The notes beneath the pieces were generated by a model that had not been told where the DNA came from, made no database searches, and saw nothing but the letters and a program-made list of their open reading frames with translations. From Tubulanus polymorphus (Eukaryota > Nemertea > Palaeonemertea > Tubulaniformes > Tubulanidae), in contig NC_134025.1 of assembly GCF_964204645.1 (NCBI RefSeq), positions 3,291,001 through 3,355,000 on the forward strand: a DNA stretch of 64,000 nt, in the 5' to 3' direction. This document shows positions 1-19,200 of the stretch, piece by piece. The position numbers and the translations under genes are program-made. Numbering within the stretch: the stretch's first letter is position 1; each line of letters opens with the position of its first letter.

Positions 1-1
1 G

Positions 2-7016
<7,015 letters not shown>

Positions 7017-7082
7017 GTCTTCAGCAGCTCAATGCTCCGTTCCACACTGGATCGCATGTTCTGCACACGCTGTCGTCACTTC

Positions 7083-10000
7083 CTATAAATGAAAATAATA
7101 ATATAATGACATAATGAATATCAATACAAGACCCAGGTGCAGTTTAGTCGGGAAGATCGAATCCCACACATTTCTCCAATTCACATAAAAATTTGTGACG
7201 AAAAAAAAAAACATATTGGAAACTAGCTCCAAAACAAGGCTTGATTTGAACTAATTTTGAGTATATTCTCATGATAAGTGATCTTCCAATGTCAAAGTTT
7301 GGTGGATTCCCAGATTGCCTTTGATTTAAGTTTCTAATCAAGAAAACACACGAAAAAAAATAAAACATTAACTGATTGTGAAAGGAAAAATTTCAAATCT
7401 ATCAGAAGATACTTCCAAAATCCAGAGTCCTGCTATATGCCTATAACAATGAAAATATTCCACAAGGAAACTATTTGATTAATCTAATAACAAAATCCCT
7501 CTGTAGAGTTGAAATACGGGTTACCAGCACATTGGCAAGTTTCTTTCATTAGTTCATTAGATCAACATGGTTTACAGCCAAAATATCTTAATTGCCTATT
7601 AATCTAGGTATGTATATCATATATTGCCAAGTACAAGTTTCATTCCAGGGTAACTAAGAGTTTATTATCTAACTTTACCTAAACCTAATGACACAATAAC
7701 AGGTTTGCAAGAATGATGAAGGGTTCACAATATTTTCGACATTCTACACTAGTTATGCTTACAAGATGCCTAAACAGTGGTTTGCCATTTTTGGATAAAT
7801 AACTGCCCATGTAAATCCAGTCGTCTCACTTCAATAACTGATCTTTTGATAATAGTTTATTTTCATGAACATCTTGGTCACCCGCAGAGTCAAAGAATTC
7901 TGTATCATCTTGAATTTTCTATTATTTGCGTTTATCGAATAGTTTTTTCCCCCACAAAATACCATGTATGACAATGACTGCAGATCAGGTGGTGGTTCTT
8001 AAAACCACTGCGTGCACTGGATAAAATCTATTTTTAATGATGTTGCATTGAATTCGTTCTTATGAGAAGATTTCTACATCAAATGCGAATGATGAAAGAG
8101 TAATAACAAGCACAGAGCGCTGGCCTATTGGTTCTATATAAAACGCAGCAAGCCACTGTTTATATCCTTCAGTGAATTCAATTTCGATAACCTTATCTTT
8201 AATGATTCATCGTTGCGCGTACATCGGACATAGGAAAGTCAGATGATCGGGAATGAACTGGAACACGAGATAAAACACTGATCTCTCTCTCTCTCGTAAA
8301 TTGCTCGTCTACGTGGAAGGTACTGCTGCGACGAATGTAGCTCAATTTACAGCTCAATGAATCAACATAGAAATCCAGTTATAACAAACAGTATATTATT
8401 TTTATGAATTATATAAAGCAAACATAGACAATGTTACTTTCTCCCAATCACGATTATCAGATTGATTTTTTGCCCATTATAAGATAATTTTCTACATCAC
8501 TACGTGCACAACTAGTAGCGTTTTTCCGAGCAATTAGACCTTATTGCCGAACAATTGGCCTAATTTTCCAATAAATCACATATACATGTGAATCATACAT
8601 ATGTACCGCAAAACCTCAGAAAAATTACACCAAATCATTTGGCAAAAATGTGTACGCTTTTTTCAAATACACGTATGTTTTCACAATGAGGAGGAATGCA
8701 TTTCTGCATAGTTCACAAGCCTTCTGATAATCAAATATGAATAGTCATTAAATCCACATTACGCATACAATAAATTAGAAATACATTATTAACACAAACC
8801 AGATCCACAGCCAGTGCTGCCCTGAGAAACCATATATAAACTACTCTCAATGATTCATTCGTATAGGAGTCTAATTAGAAAGGGATAGTGAAACCAGATG
8901 GTTATAACTGACGTGAATGTGTCCTGAGTTCACCAATACTTATATCACTTATTTCTATTTTAGCAATGTTTTGACTATATCTGATAAACACAACTTCTGA
9001 AAAATGAAAGTTCACTGAAATAGTCTCTAATTCGAGTTAGACTTAGACTTAGAGATTAGACTTCAGGGGGCCAGTTGCACAGTCGTGACTTAAGTCCAAA
9101 AGTGGTCTTAAATCTTAAGACTGGTCTCAAGTTGTTAGATTGGCTATAGAACTAAGTTGGTCTTAGACTGGTCTTAAGTCTAAGCCATGACTATGCAACT
9201 GGCTGGAGTATTAAAGCAGGGTGAGGCATAGGCTCTATAATCTAACATTAAAAATGATTACTTTGGAACTCAGCTAATGGTGACAGGCCACAGCCAGAGG
9301 GAGTAAGTCCCCCGTTCGATAGACCATATATTTATGACTTGCCAAATTTTGTTGGACACATGGTACTCAACCCGTCCCAGTCAAGCGGCACTACTTATTA
9401 GGCCTATAGCAGCAGAAACATACTATTTATTAGATACAACTTGACAAAAAGATGCATTTAATCCTCTTAAGTTCCATGCCTGGAGCTGGAGATGATGTTG
9501 CCGATGGCTTGTGCCGGTGCACAAAAAAATTTTAAAAACCATGAAAACGAAAAAACTTTTGTCACGACGAGTCAAGACAGTAGTGTCAGTGAGGGGGATT
9601 GATTAAGAGTTTAACTAAACATGTCAGACAAATCTAATTGTTGTACCAAACAATTCACACAGCAAACTACAACATGTCTGTTCAAGATTCAGTAACATAT
9701 GACATTTTCTTACCATTTTCATTGATGATATTCCGATGAATCAGGTTTTGATGGATGTCATTTGTTTTTTTCTGGAGTAACGCATATACTGTGCACGAGG
9801 GCCACACCGAATTGTAGTGCATGAAGGCGCGTCGTGACCCGGCGCCACTCAGTGTAGTCTATAACTACAAAACTTTAAAGGTTCCCGTTGAATAATAATT
9901 TTCCATTGTTGTTTACTTTTGATCATACTTCATTAACAAGTCAAAAAACAGCAAATTTAATGAATATTTTAGCATATATGCTTATGGCTTATGAAAGATT

Positions 10001-10215
10001 GTATTGAATAATATATCCGTCTATGTATCGAGCAACTACACCGACGCTTCGTTTAAACGTTTTCATTTCTCGTTCGACGCCGAGAAACAAAATGGCGATC
10101 ATTGAACCGTGAAACTTTGGAAATGAAGCTAATATCCCGCATTTAATTCGAGTGTGATCGCTGTAGCGAAGGTTAAAATCGTTTAAAGCGTCGGATCCTA
10201 AAAGTTAAAACCAAA
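7083..10215. other. Intergenic region between divergent PLEKHH and THADA
   Basis: No coding exon could be supported. The two genes are transcribed away from each other, so both promoters and at least one PLEKHH 5' UTR exon must lie here or in the first introns. A short CT microsatellite lies at 8282-8295. A fold-back repeat is described separately at 9066-9206. The last 200 bases before the THADA ATG are richer in CpG than the rest, fitting a promoter. No TATA box was assigned. Confidence 0.6.
9066..9206. repeat. Fold-back MITE, CCAGTTGCACAGT type
   Basis: The left arm reads CCAGTTGCACAGTCGTGACT and the right arm, reverse complemented, reads CCAGTTGCATAGTCATGGCT, both continuing into TTAAG-rich inner repeats. 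The ~140-bp unit could fold into one long hairpin. It resembles the elements at 11017-11130 and 46148-46180 in its terminal motif (CCAGTT-CACAGT). No ORF is present. Target-site duplications were not clear by eye. Confidence 0.65.
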
Positions 10216-13200
10216 ATGAAAGAAGTTGTATCAAAAACGAAGCCCGCCATCAGTTCGTCGATCCGTATTCTTGAATTAATTCCAGGTAGGTAGGCAGGAC
10301 TCAGGAGAAGACGACGACGTAAGATTAAGAAGTAAATTATGACCCCTCCGTTGCCGTTGTTGGCCTCGACTTTACAGTACCATACTTAAAAAAGCTAAGC
10401 TAAATCCGATATTGTAGTAGTACTATTTATTGTGTTTCAGGTTTGTCAGATGAAAGGGACGCTCATAAGAAACTACTGTTGGAAATCACTGAAGCTAAAG
10501 ATATCGTTGTTCAGTTGCAATCCGTGAAAAAGGTCTCTCAATTTTATTATGTTTAGAAGATCAAGATAAAGATTTTCGTGGGGACATGATTGCTTTGATG
10601 TATGGTTATTTTGATTTTTGCTTTATCTGTTTTTTAGCTGGGGATTTCATTAAAGAATGTCACGGATGATTTTGAAGCGAGCAAGGAAGCGCTTGTCTGC
10701 ATTAAAACTCTGGTCGACTTATTCTTCATTTGTCCCGGAAAAGTTTCGCTGAAACGAGCTGTTTTAAGGTATTTAGAATACTTCATAACAGAAACATGTT
10801 CATTTAGAAAAGAATTATGTAGAAATAATGTATTATTGTATTAATCTATAATTTTTCAGCTGTTTACAAGGTGCACATCAATGTTTAGAGGATTTGATCG
10901 TGCGTACACTTGGTTCTTATATGGATGACGCAATAAACAGTTGCTCGCAACCTAAAATCCGACCTCTCATTTACACCATATCAAATCTGACGGATAATTT
11001 CACTAGAGGTAATAATCTGGACCCAGTTCCACAGTTGTGAGTTAGAGTTAACTCTGAGTTAAAGTCAGTTCATTTTCAGTGATTTAACTCAGAGTTAAAT
11101 CTCAACTCGGAACTGTGGAACTGGACCCTGATATATAAACAGAGATCCAAGGGATGGCCCTAGAAATTTTATCAAATTTCTTGCAAAAATGACTGTGTTT
11201 TTAGAACAGATTATGATGGCTGGGAAATGGCTCAGTCCATCTCTTAAATATCCTGGATCCACCCATTATTGGATTTTTGCCCATTATCTATAGTTCACTA
11301 ATAAGTTTTTATGATTTTCAGGAGACCTTTGTTTGACATCAAGATTGCCTAAAGGTAAAGATAGCCCAAATACAAATACTGCCAGTTATTTCAAAACGAA
11401 TGTTATTTGTTTTATATGATTTCATTTAAATCCCATTTCAGTTCTTCAATTCCTAGTCAAATCTCTTGAAGGTTATAAGAATAAACTGAGGTGAGATTTT
11501 CCATCTGAAACATTGAAAGAAAAGTATTCTGAATTCCATAAAAGAAGTGGGAACAATATGAATCTCATTTTCTATTTCAGTGATGTTTCTAGTCCGGTGA
11601 TTCAAACTGAACTGATGAATCATTGTTTAGCGACCGTACAGACCAGCAATAAACTATTCCAGAAATATTCAGTCGAACCCGACGAATTCGTTCATAAACT
11701 TCTCATCATCTCGTCCCAAGTGTTAACATCGAGTAAGAATTGAATTCGATAATCATTTCATAACTTCTCGTCTGATGATGTCATGTGGGAATTGATAAAT
11801 ATAAACAATTTTTCAGCAAAATTTCTTCTGGATTGTCAAGTGACTTGCGGAATGAGTGTTGCTCTGATATTTAGATTATTATACAAAGATGACTGCATTT
11901 CAATGGTAAGTTAACATCAAACAGCTATTCATGCTTGTTTAGAATCTTTACTAATTCATGAATATTATTGTATTTTTTCAGCTGTGTTATTCGGTGATGA
12001 ATCACAGCAATGACTCGAATGTATCGTCCTGTTGTCTGGATAAATTGCAACATCCCGTGATAGACTTTCACTCCCTCTCTGTCAGTTCACAGCTTTGCGT
12101 TGTAAATGGAATACTCGCCGTCTTGACGTCACAAGAATTGGTAACGAGCATTACTGTGGATACATACTTCATCAATGAAGTCCTAGCCAAACAGATATTT
12201 GAATCAGCTTCAGGGTAGGGAATAGAATCCAGGTTTCTGATTGATATAAAAATTGAAGAAACATTATTGTAATCTTGTCTAAATAGGGATCAATTACTGC
12301 TTATGTTTGTTATTATTGTACCATCATAAGGGCAATTGTCCTAATACTCATAAATTTCTCTTGCAGTGTTGGTGATACTAGCTCGAAGTTGATATTGTCA
12401 AGGACGTTGTATACATGGACAGTGAAATGCTGGTAAGAACTCTTGTCATGAAATTTGATTTCTTTAATATCCGTGATCCAAGATTTCAACTGTGGGTCTA
12501 TTTTTAGTCAGTGTCTGGCAGAGAAACAGGTTTCAAATGGATTTGAATCTCAACTTTCTGGTCGTGAATCTGTACCGAAACAAGTATTGGAATATGTATG
12601 GACGCATTGGGAGGATCCGATTGATGTGAGTTAAATCTTGGAGTAATCATTTACTCCGAGGTTAAATCATACTTCTATTAACCGATGAATTTGGATATTA
12701 ATGTTCACTAAGATGTTGTGATTATTTTCTTCAGGCTATTCGTCATCAATCGAGATCGATATTTAGTAACATACTTAAAGTGCATTTATTAGCTACGAAG
12801 GAAGGTAAATCGATTGCTGATACAGTTTTAATCAATGCAATTTTATACGAATAAGCATTTCAGGTGTCATTCTATCATTATAGATCCACACGTAAGTCCT
12901 CTGTTTTATGAATTGGCGACGTCATTGCTGAAAACCAGTTGGCATTCGAAGGGTAAATTTGGACCATTGTGCACAATAGTTGACTATCTGGGAGTCGGAA
13001 ATATGCTCGCTATATCGGCTTCTTTACCGGATGACGTTCTCCGCGCGGTCAGAGAACAAACGTTGGCTAGTTATGTAAGTAACTGAAGCAAATCGATGAT
13101 TTTACCTCGAAAATCTCACCTGCCCATTCAAAAGACGACTTAGACTGAGTAAATTGAAATGCAAATACACGAAAAACGTTTTTAAGACGCCTAAATTGGG

Positions 13201-16200
13201 ACTCAAAAATAGTAATGACTCAATTGATGATTTAAGCTCCGAGTTCAATTGTGGTACCTATTTTACAACAGGCGAGTGAACTTTTTGAGAAATTGATGCT
13301 CAGTCATAAGAAAGAGTTGCTCGATAAAGATGACAATGAGGGATGTTTAAAGATTTGGCAGGAAACGTGGATCACTCCTGTTCTGATATCTTTGTGTCAC
13401 GGTCATCACAAACAGAAGCATTATATTACTGAGGTATGATACACAGCTTACAGCTTTCATTCTGCAGATATCTATCCGTACATGTATTGTGTATTTGATA
13501 TCTTTAATTTCAGTATATAGTTCCACGTTTGCTCAAAGCTCATCCCGACAGTATTCAATTCATCATATCAAAACTATTAGGAGAGAATAAAGGTAAGCTG
13601 TTCACCTATACTGGCAGCATTCAAAAAGTATGTACCAGTCCAGTACCCCGAAATCTTAGGAAAGCTCAAATCGACCTTTAAGATATTCATTATATTACCA
13701 ATTTTAGTTTTGAGTACAGTGCAGCATGTACAGATTAATCACTATCCTCCCACTTCAAGCACGTGCATTTTTCTGGTATTGGTTCAATAAATCAAAACTC
13801 ATTTCCCCATTTGATTTTGATGTCGTAAATTTCATGACTTGTAGGTACGTCAGTAAATGAATTACGAGCGTTGATGACATGCGTTAGACAGGCACGTTCT
13901 ATGGGTCATATACAGTTAGTTCTAAACGATACGTCAGGAATGTGGAATAATGTTCTACCTGTTCATATATTACAACAAGCTCTTTGTCATCAGGATGATC
14001 AGGTTCGTTATTACGATCACAACGCAATGATACGAATGAATCCCTTTTGAATTCTCCGTATTAATTCTTTTCGTCATTTGTTTTATTAGATTCGCATCAA
14101 CGCGTTGGGTTTATTGTGTGAAAGCGCGAAAACTACAGAAATTGTAATGGAACAAGATTTAAAGTTGCTGCATTTTTTCCTACCTCTGAATCTCTCTAGT
14201 CAGTCACCGGCGTTTAGACAAACAATGTCGGCATTATTCAAAAAGGTTTTTATCGGAATTCATTAACGATAATACTGAAAGAGATCGATAACTTTGATTC
14301 TGATCGCATTCTCTCTGCTTGTTTTAGTTGTTTGTACGGATAAAAGAGAGCAGTGCTCTGTTGAACAGGAGTTTGGAAAATGGTTCCCTCAAACGTCGCC
14401 TCAGTAATACAGAATATATGCAGTCTAGTCTGAACACTTATAGAGTACGTTCTGTTTCATCTATTAACTCCATGTCAACTTACATAGTGACTTCATTAAT
14501 GTGATTTATTCGATATTTTAGGAATTTGTGAAATGGTTTTGGTGTGAATTATTTGCACATTTATATCCTGGTTCTAATTATGCTAGTCGAACGTCCACAT
14601 TGAATCTACTTATCACAGTCACTAAAGCATTCCACAACGGTTCGTTTATCAAACTCTGTATGAAACTCCAGGTCAGTGTCTTGTGTTGATACAAACCTCA
14701 ACTTTCCATAATTCGTATCATTTTAGACACAAAACTATGTGATATAACCACATTCATGACAGCCGCCCATGTACAAACCCTGATTGAATGTTTCTCAGAC
14801 ACATTTGAAGATAATAAAGTCATCGTGTTGGAGCTGCTTCAGATGTTTCCTGCACTCCCCGGATTACAGGTATTGTAGGACAATTACTAGATAAACTCAT
14901 CTTTCCAGACCTGCCTACAGAATGGTTTTTAGTCATTTTACTTTCTACTCTCAAAGATGTTGAAATACTACTCTCAAAATAAGAATAATCTGTAGTACAT
15001 ATTCAATCCAACTACTATTTTTGATGTCAAATCAGTACAATTATTTAAGATATCAGGTGGTCTGGTCTGTCTTTTTTGTGCACAGTCGTTTGGGAAGATC
15101 CATTTTATGATTTCAGACAGCTTCAGAGGTATCAGTATTGTTTAATTGTGTATTAGCGCTGACCTGTACCACTAAACCTCAAGATTCTACCACAGCAGCA
15201 TACATACTTAGGTTACTCGTCAGACAAACTGAACTTTTTACAGTATTGACTCATCCGTCTGAATTCTCGCTGGATTTCAGTGAGGTAAGGCTATAATTCT
15301 ACACTGAATCTCGACGATTCATGCAGTCATCATCACTCGTGGTATTAATGATTTCGATTCTTCTAGATGCCGTATGGTATTAACGTGACTGAGAATGATC
15401 TAGAAGGTCGTAGTCTATTAACGTTATCTGTGCTCGTTAGTTCATTATCCGAACAATTAGAAGTAGCGAAGAAAACCCTGCTTCACGCTGCTGCTACTAG
15501 ACCTATGTACCCTGTCATTCACTGTATTAGATATTTGTTATCTACGATCAATCTTAGGTAAAAAAAAGAACTGAAATTCTAGAGTCGTTAATACTACTTT
15601 CCCGGTATTCGATTATCAACGAATGTTGCCTATGTTTTAGAAAATTGAAATATGTTGATGAATGGAGACGTTTGATAAACATTCTGATTGACTTGTCGTT
15701 CGGTATAGCTGCCATCGTTTCTCCAATTGTGAGTCATTCTTCACCAGAAGGCAATGTTCCTCTTGATTCAGATATAGGTAAGAAACATAATACACCAAGT
15801 TTATTCAAGTGTGAGGCATCTATTTTTCATTTATTATTGAATTTATTTGTTTGTAGAGGGCCCGGTAGAACGGACTGATGAAGATGAACATGAATTGCTT
15901 AAAGATGTTAAAAATAGTGTAGAAATGGTGCAGAAAATGCCGAAATATTTGATAGTTTGTTGTTGGCGTAGCGTGAAAGAAGTTTCACTTACTCTAGGTC
16001 AACTATGTCAAGTAGCTCCGATCAAAGAATGTTTAACGGATAACGGATTATTAACTTGTGAACATGTAAGAAATATCATTCAATATCTTTCCAAATACAT
16101 TTGAAATTCAATGATAGATGGTACCTGTATATTTCTTGCATATATATGTAATTACAGATTAATTCTATTGGTGATTACTTTACGACGCAGTTACTGGAGT

Positions 16201-19200
16201 CTAGGCACCGAGGTGCTTTTGAACTCGCTTATACCGGATTCGTAAGCATGAGCAAGATGCTTTGGAAGTAAGATATTGGACTCAGTAAATCTATACATCC
16301 AGCCCTTAGTGTTTGTTCTGATGAAAATGCGTTTGATTTCAGTTGTCATATATCAGGCCTACAGCAGTTACCCAGACAGTGGCTCAATCAAATCATGGCT
16401 GACATTCATCAATCAAATAGTGAAGCTAGTCGTTTGTGTGCTACTAGGAGAAGTGCTGGTGTTCCATTCTATATACAAGTATGAATTTATAACTACCGTT
16501 TGTTATGTTGAAAGTTTTACAGTTTTCCCTTGAAAATAGCGTATATGTCGTATTTACAGGCTTTAGTTACCAGTGAGCCAGTAGTTACAGGACGCAGTTG
16601 TTTCAAACAAATCATGACCGAACTTCTACATTTAGCTCTGAATGATTCTGAATCCAATAACATTCCACGAGTAAGTTGAAAATGATTAGATTTACTGGTA
16701 AAATGGCAATTGGTTCGACTCGATATTAAATTGTTCAACATTTGTGATTAAAGGTGCACGCTTTAAACATACTACGGTCACTGTATCGAGATACACGTGT
16801 TGGAGATGATGTTTATCCGTTTATTGCCGATGGAGTTACAGCAGCTGTCCTCGGATTCTCATCGAATATGTGGGATATACGTAATTCATCTACGCTGCTA
16901 TTCAGCGCCCTGATGACGCGAATATTCGGTGTCAAACGAACAAAAGACGATCAATCTAGGAAAAACTGGTATTTCAATCGTAGATCTAATATTCGAAAAT
17001 TTAAAGATCCTGATAAATGATAGTTGTATAATTTCCTGTCTGTACATTTCAGTTTGACCGGCCGTGAATTCTTCGGTCGTTTCCCAGCATTATTTCAATT
17101 TCTTTTAGATCAAATGTCGGCCGGCACAGAAAACATTCAGTTAGTAACAACACTTCACAATGATTTTGCTCCTTAAAAATTGTTGCGTTCGATCTATTTA
17201 TGTTTTGTATAAACTATTTACAGATGTTCGGGACGGTATCAACTGCACCCAGCTCTTTATCCAGTACTGATGATTCTAGGACGCTTGTTACCATCGACAT
17301 TAGAAGGCACTACTACATCTGTAAATGTGTCCGCATTTATTCCTTACGTGATCAAGTATGTTTATTTCAGCCTGTGTTATGTGTTGGGTATCTTCTCGTA
17401 TCGTATCTTATAATTCTTGTTTCATAGATGCGCGGGAAGTTCAGTTTATAAAACGAGGGTGATGGCCGCTAGAGCTTTACGTCCACTAGTATTTACTGAT
17501 CGGATCATGTTACTGTTAACACAGTTAGCCCAGTTATTACCAGCGCTAGAAACAGAGAAGATCGCTCAGAATAATATACACGGGATTCTCTTGCAGGTAT
17601 CAATATTCATTCATACAATTCACCGATGAAATATTATTCCAATTAACAATGGACAATCACACAATTTATGATATTCGAAGTATTATCTGACGGTTTCGAC
17701 ATTTATCTAAATCAAATCTTCAGACAATTATGGGATGTTCATTATCTTCGGCTCAGTTTATCAGTCATTTACTCTACTTCGAATCATATTTCCATTTGTA
17801 GATGTCGAGTTTATTGAATCAATTACCAACTTCAGATATTCCTAGCGAGAATAGTATATTATCGCATGTTCATAAAGCAAGATGGATTCTATCGCAGTAA
17901 GTACCGGTAATACATTCAACAGAATTCATTGCGTCTTTCAGTTTACGAAAATGATATTGTATGTTTTACAGATCGTGCTATGTAACCCGAAGTGCTTATC
18001 TACATGTCATGTGTAAACTAATGCAATACAATTGGACTGTAACTAGTGGAAACATGCTACAAGAATTATCCGCTTCAATCGGCGACGCGATACAGTATTC
18101 TATTTTTGAAAGTCGAAATGAGAAGTCAGTCCCCGGTTCGGTAGATTTCCATTTAGCCGTAGCTCACATGATGTTATATTACAGGTAGGGTGTTAAGTTA
18201 TAACTCTATGTGTTGTTTGTATCGACGTTGAGTTTTTAAAATCCGAATGATATTATTTACAGTTGGGAGAATAAACTGTGTCACGAATCGACTGCGTTTT
18301 CGTATAAAGAGATTCTGTCCGGATTGTTAACGTCTCAACATTACGAGGTTCGACTAGTGACATTACAGTACATTAAAGCTTTATTGAGCGACGATCCTGA
18401 AGATGATGAATGTGATAAAGACGGCGATGTGTTTGACTCGGAGCCGTCTTCCGGTAGTCCAGGTCAGTACAAACATTAAAACATCCTATCATTTCAAATA
18501 TTAAGGTTGATTCACTGTGCTATGTTCGTTGGAGAGCGATATTTTCTAACTCCAATTTCCAGGTGCCACAGTGTACGCACGAGGATGCATTTTACTGAGA
18601 AAATTCAAAATAATAACCATTAAAATTGGGATTTGAACCCGAAAGCACAGTAGCGCTAGTGTAATGCTCTAACTACCGGTACTAGAGCAGAGAGGCTAGT
18701 TGACAGCCTCCAATATTTCAAACAGCTTATAGCCTAACCCTTACCTACTCTTGCGTAACCTTACTCCAGACCCTTAACCCCTAGACACTAAACTCTAAGG
18801 TTCTGTGGTTAAAAAAAGCTGCTGTAAATTTTTCGATGCCTGAAAATGGCTGTTAGAAAAGACTGTTCTCCATGTCAGTTGTGTTTTGTAGATTCGAGTA
18901 CACCGCGTATGAAAGCCGCCGGACGCAGGTGGAGTTTTAATGATCGAAGTCAGGACATCGTCACCGAATTACGCAAATCCGGATTAATCTTGTCGCAGGT
19001 AGTTGCAATGGCAATGGTTACGGAGACGCATCCAGAATGTTTGGCTGAGGTAGGATTTGTGTGGAAATAATGTTAAGATAGTAACCACTGATGAAATATA
19101 AAAACTCCAACACTAAGAATGAATAAATGTCTGAAATGTGTCCTTGAGCTAATATCTATTTGACTATATTCGACTATATCCGGATAGGATACTTTCAGGA

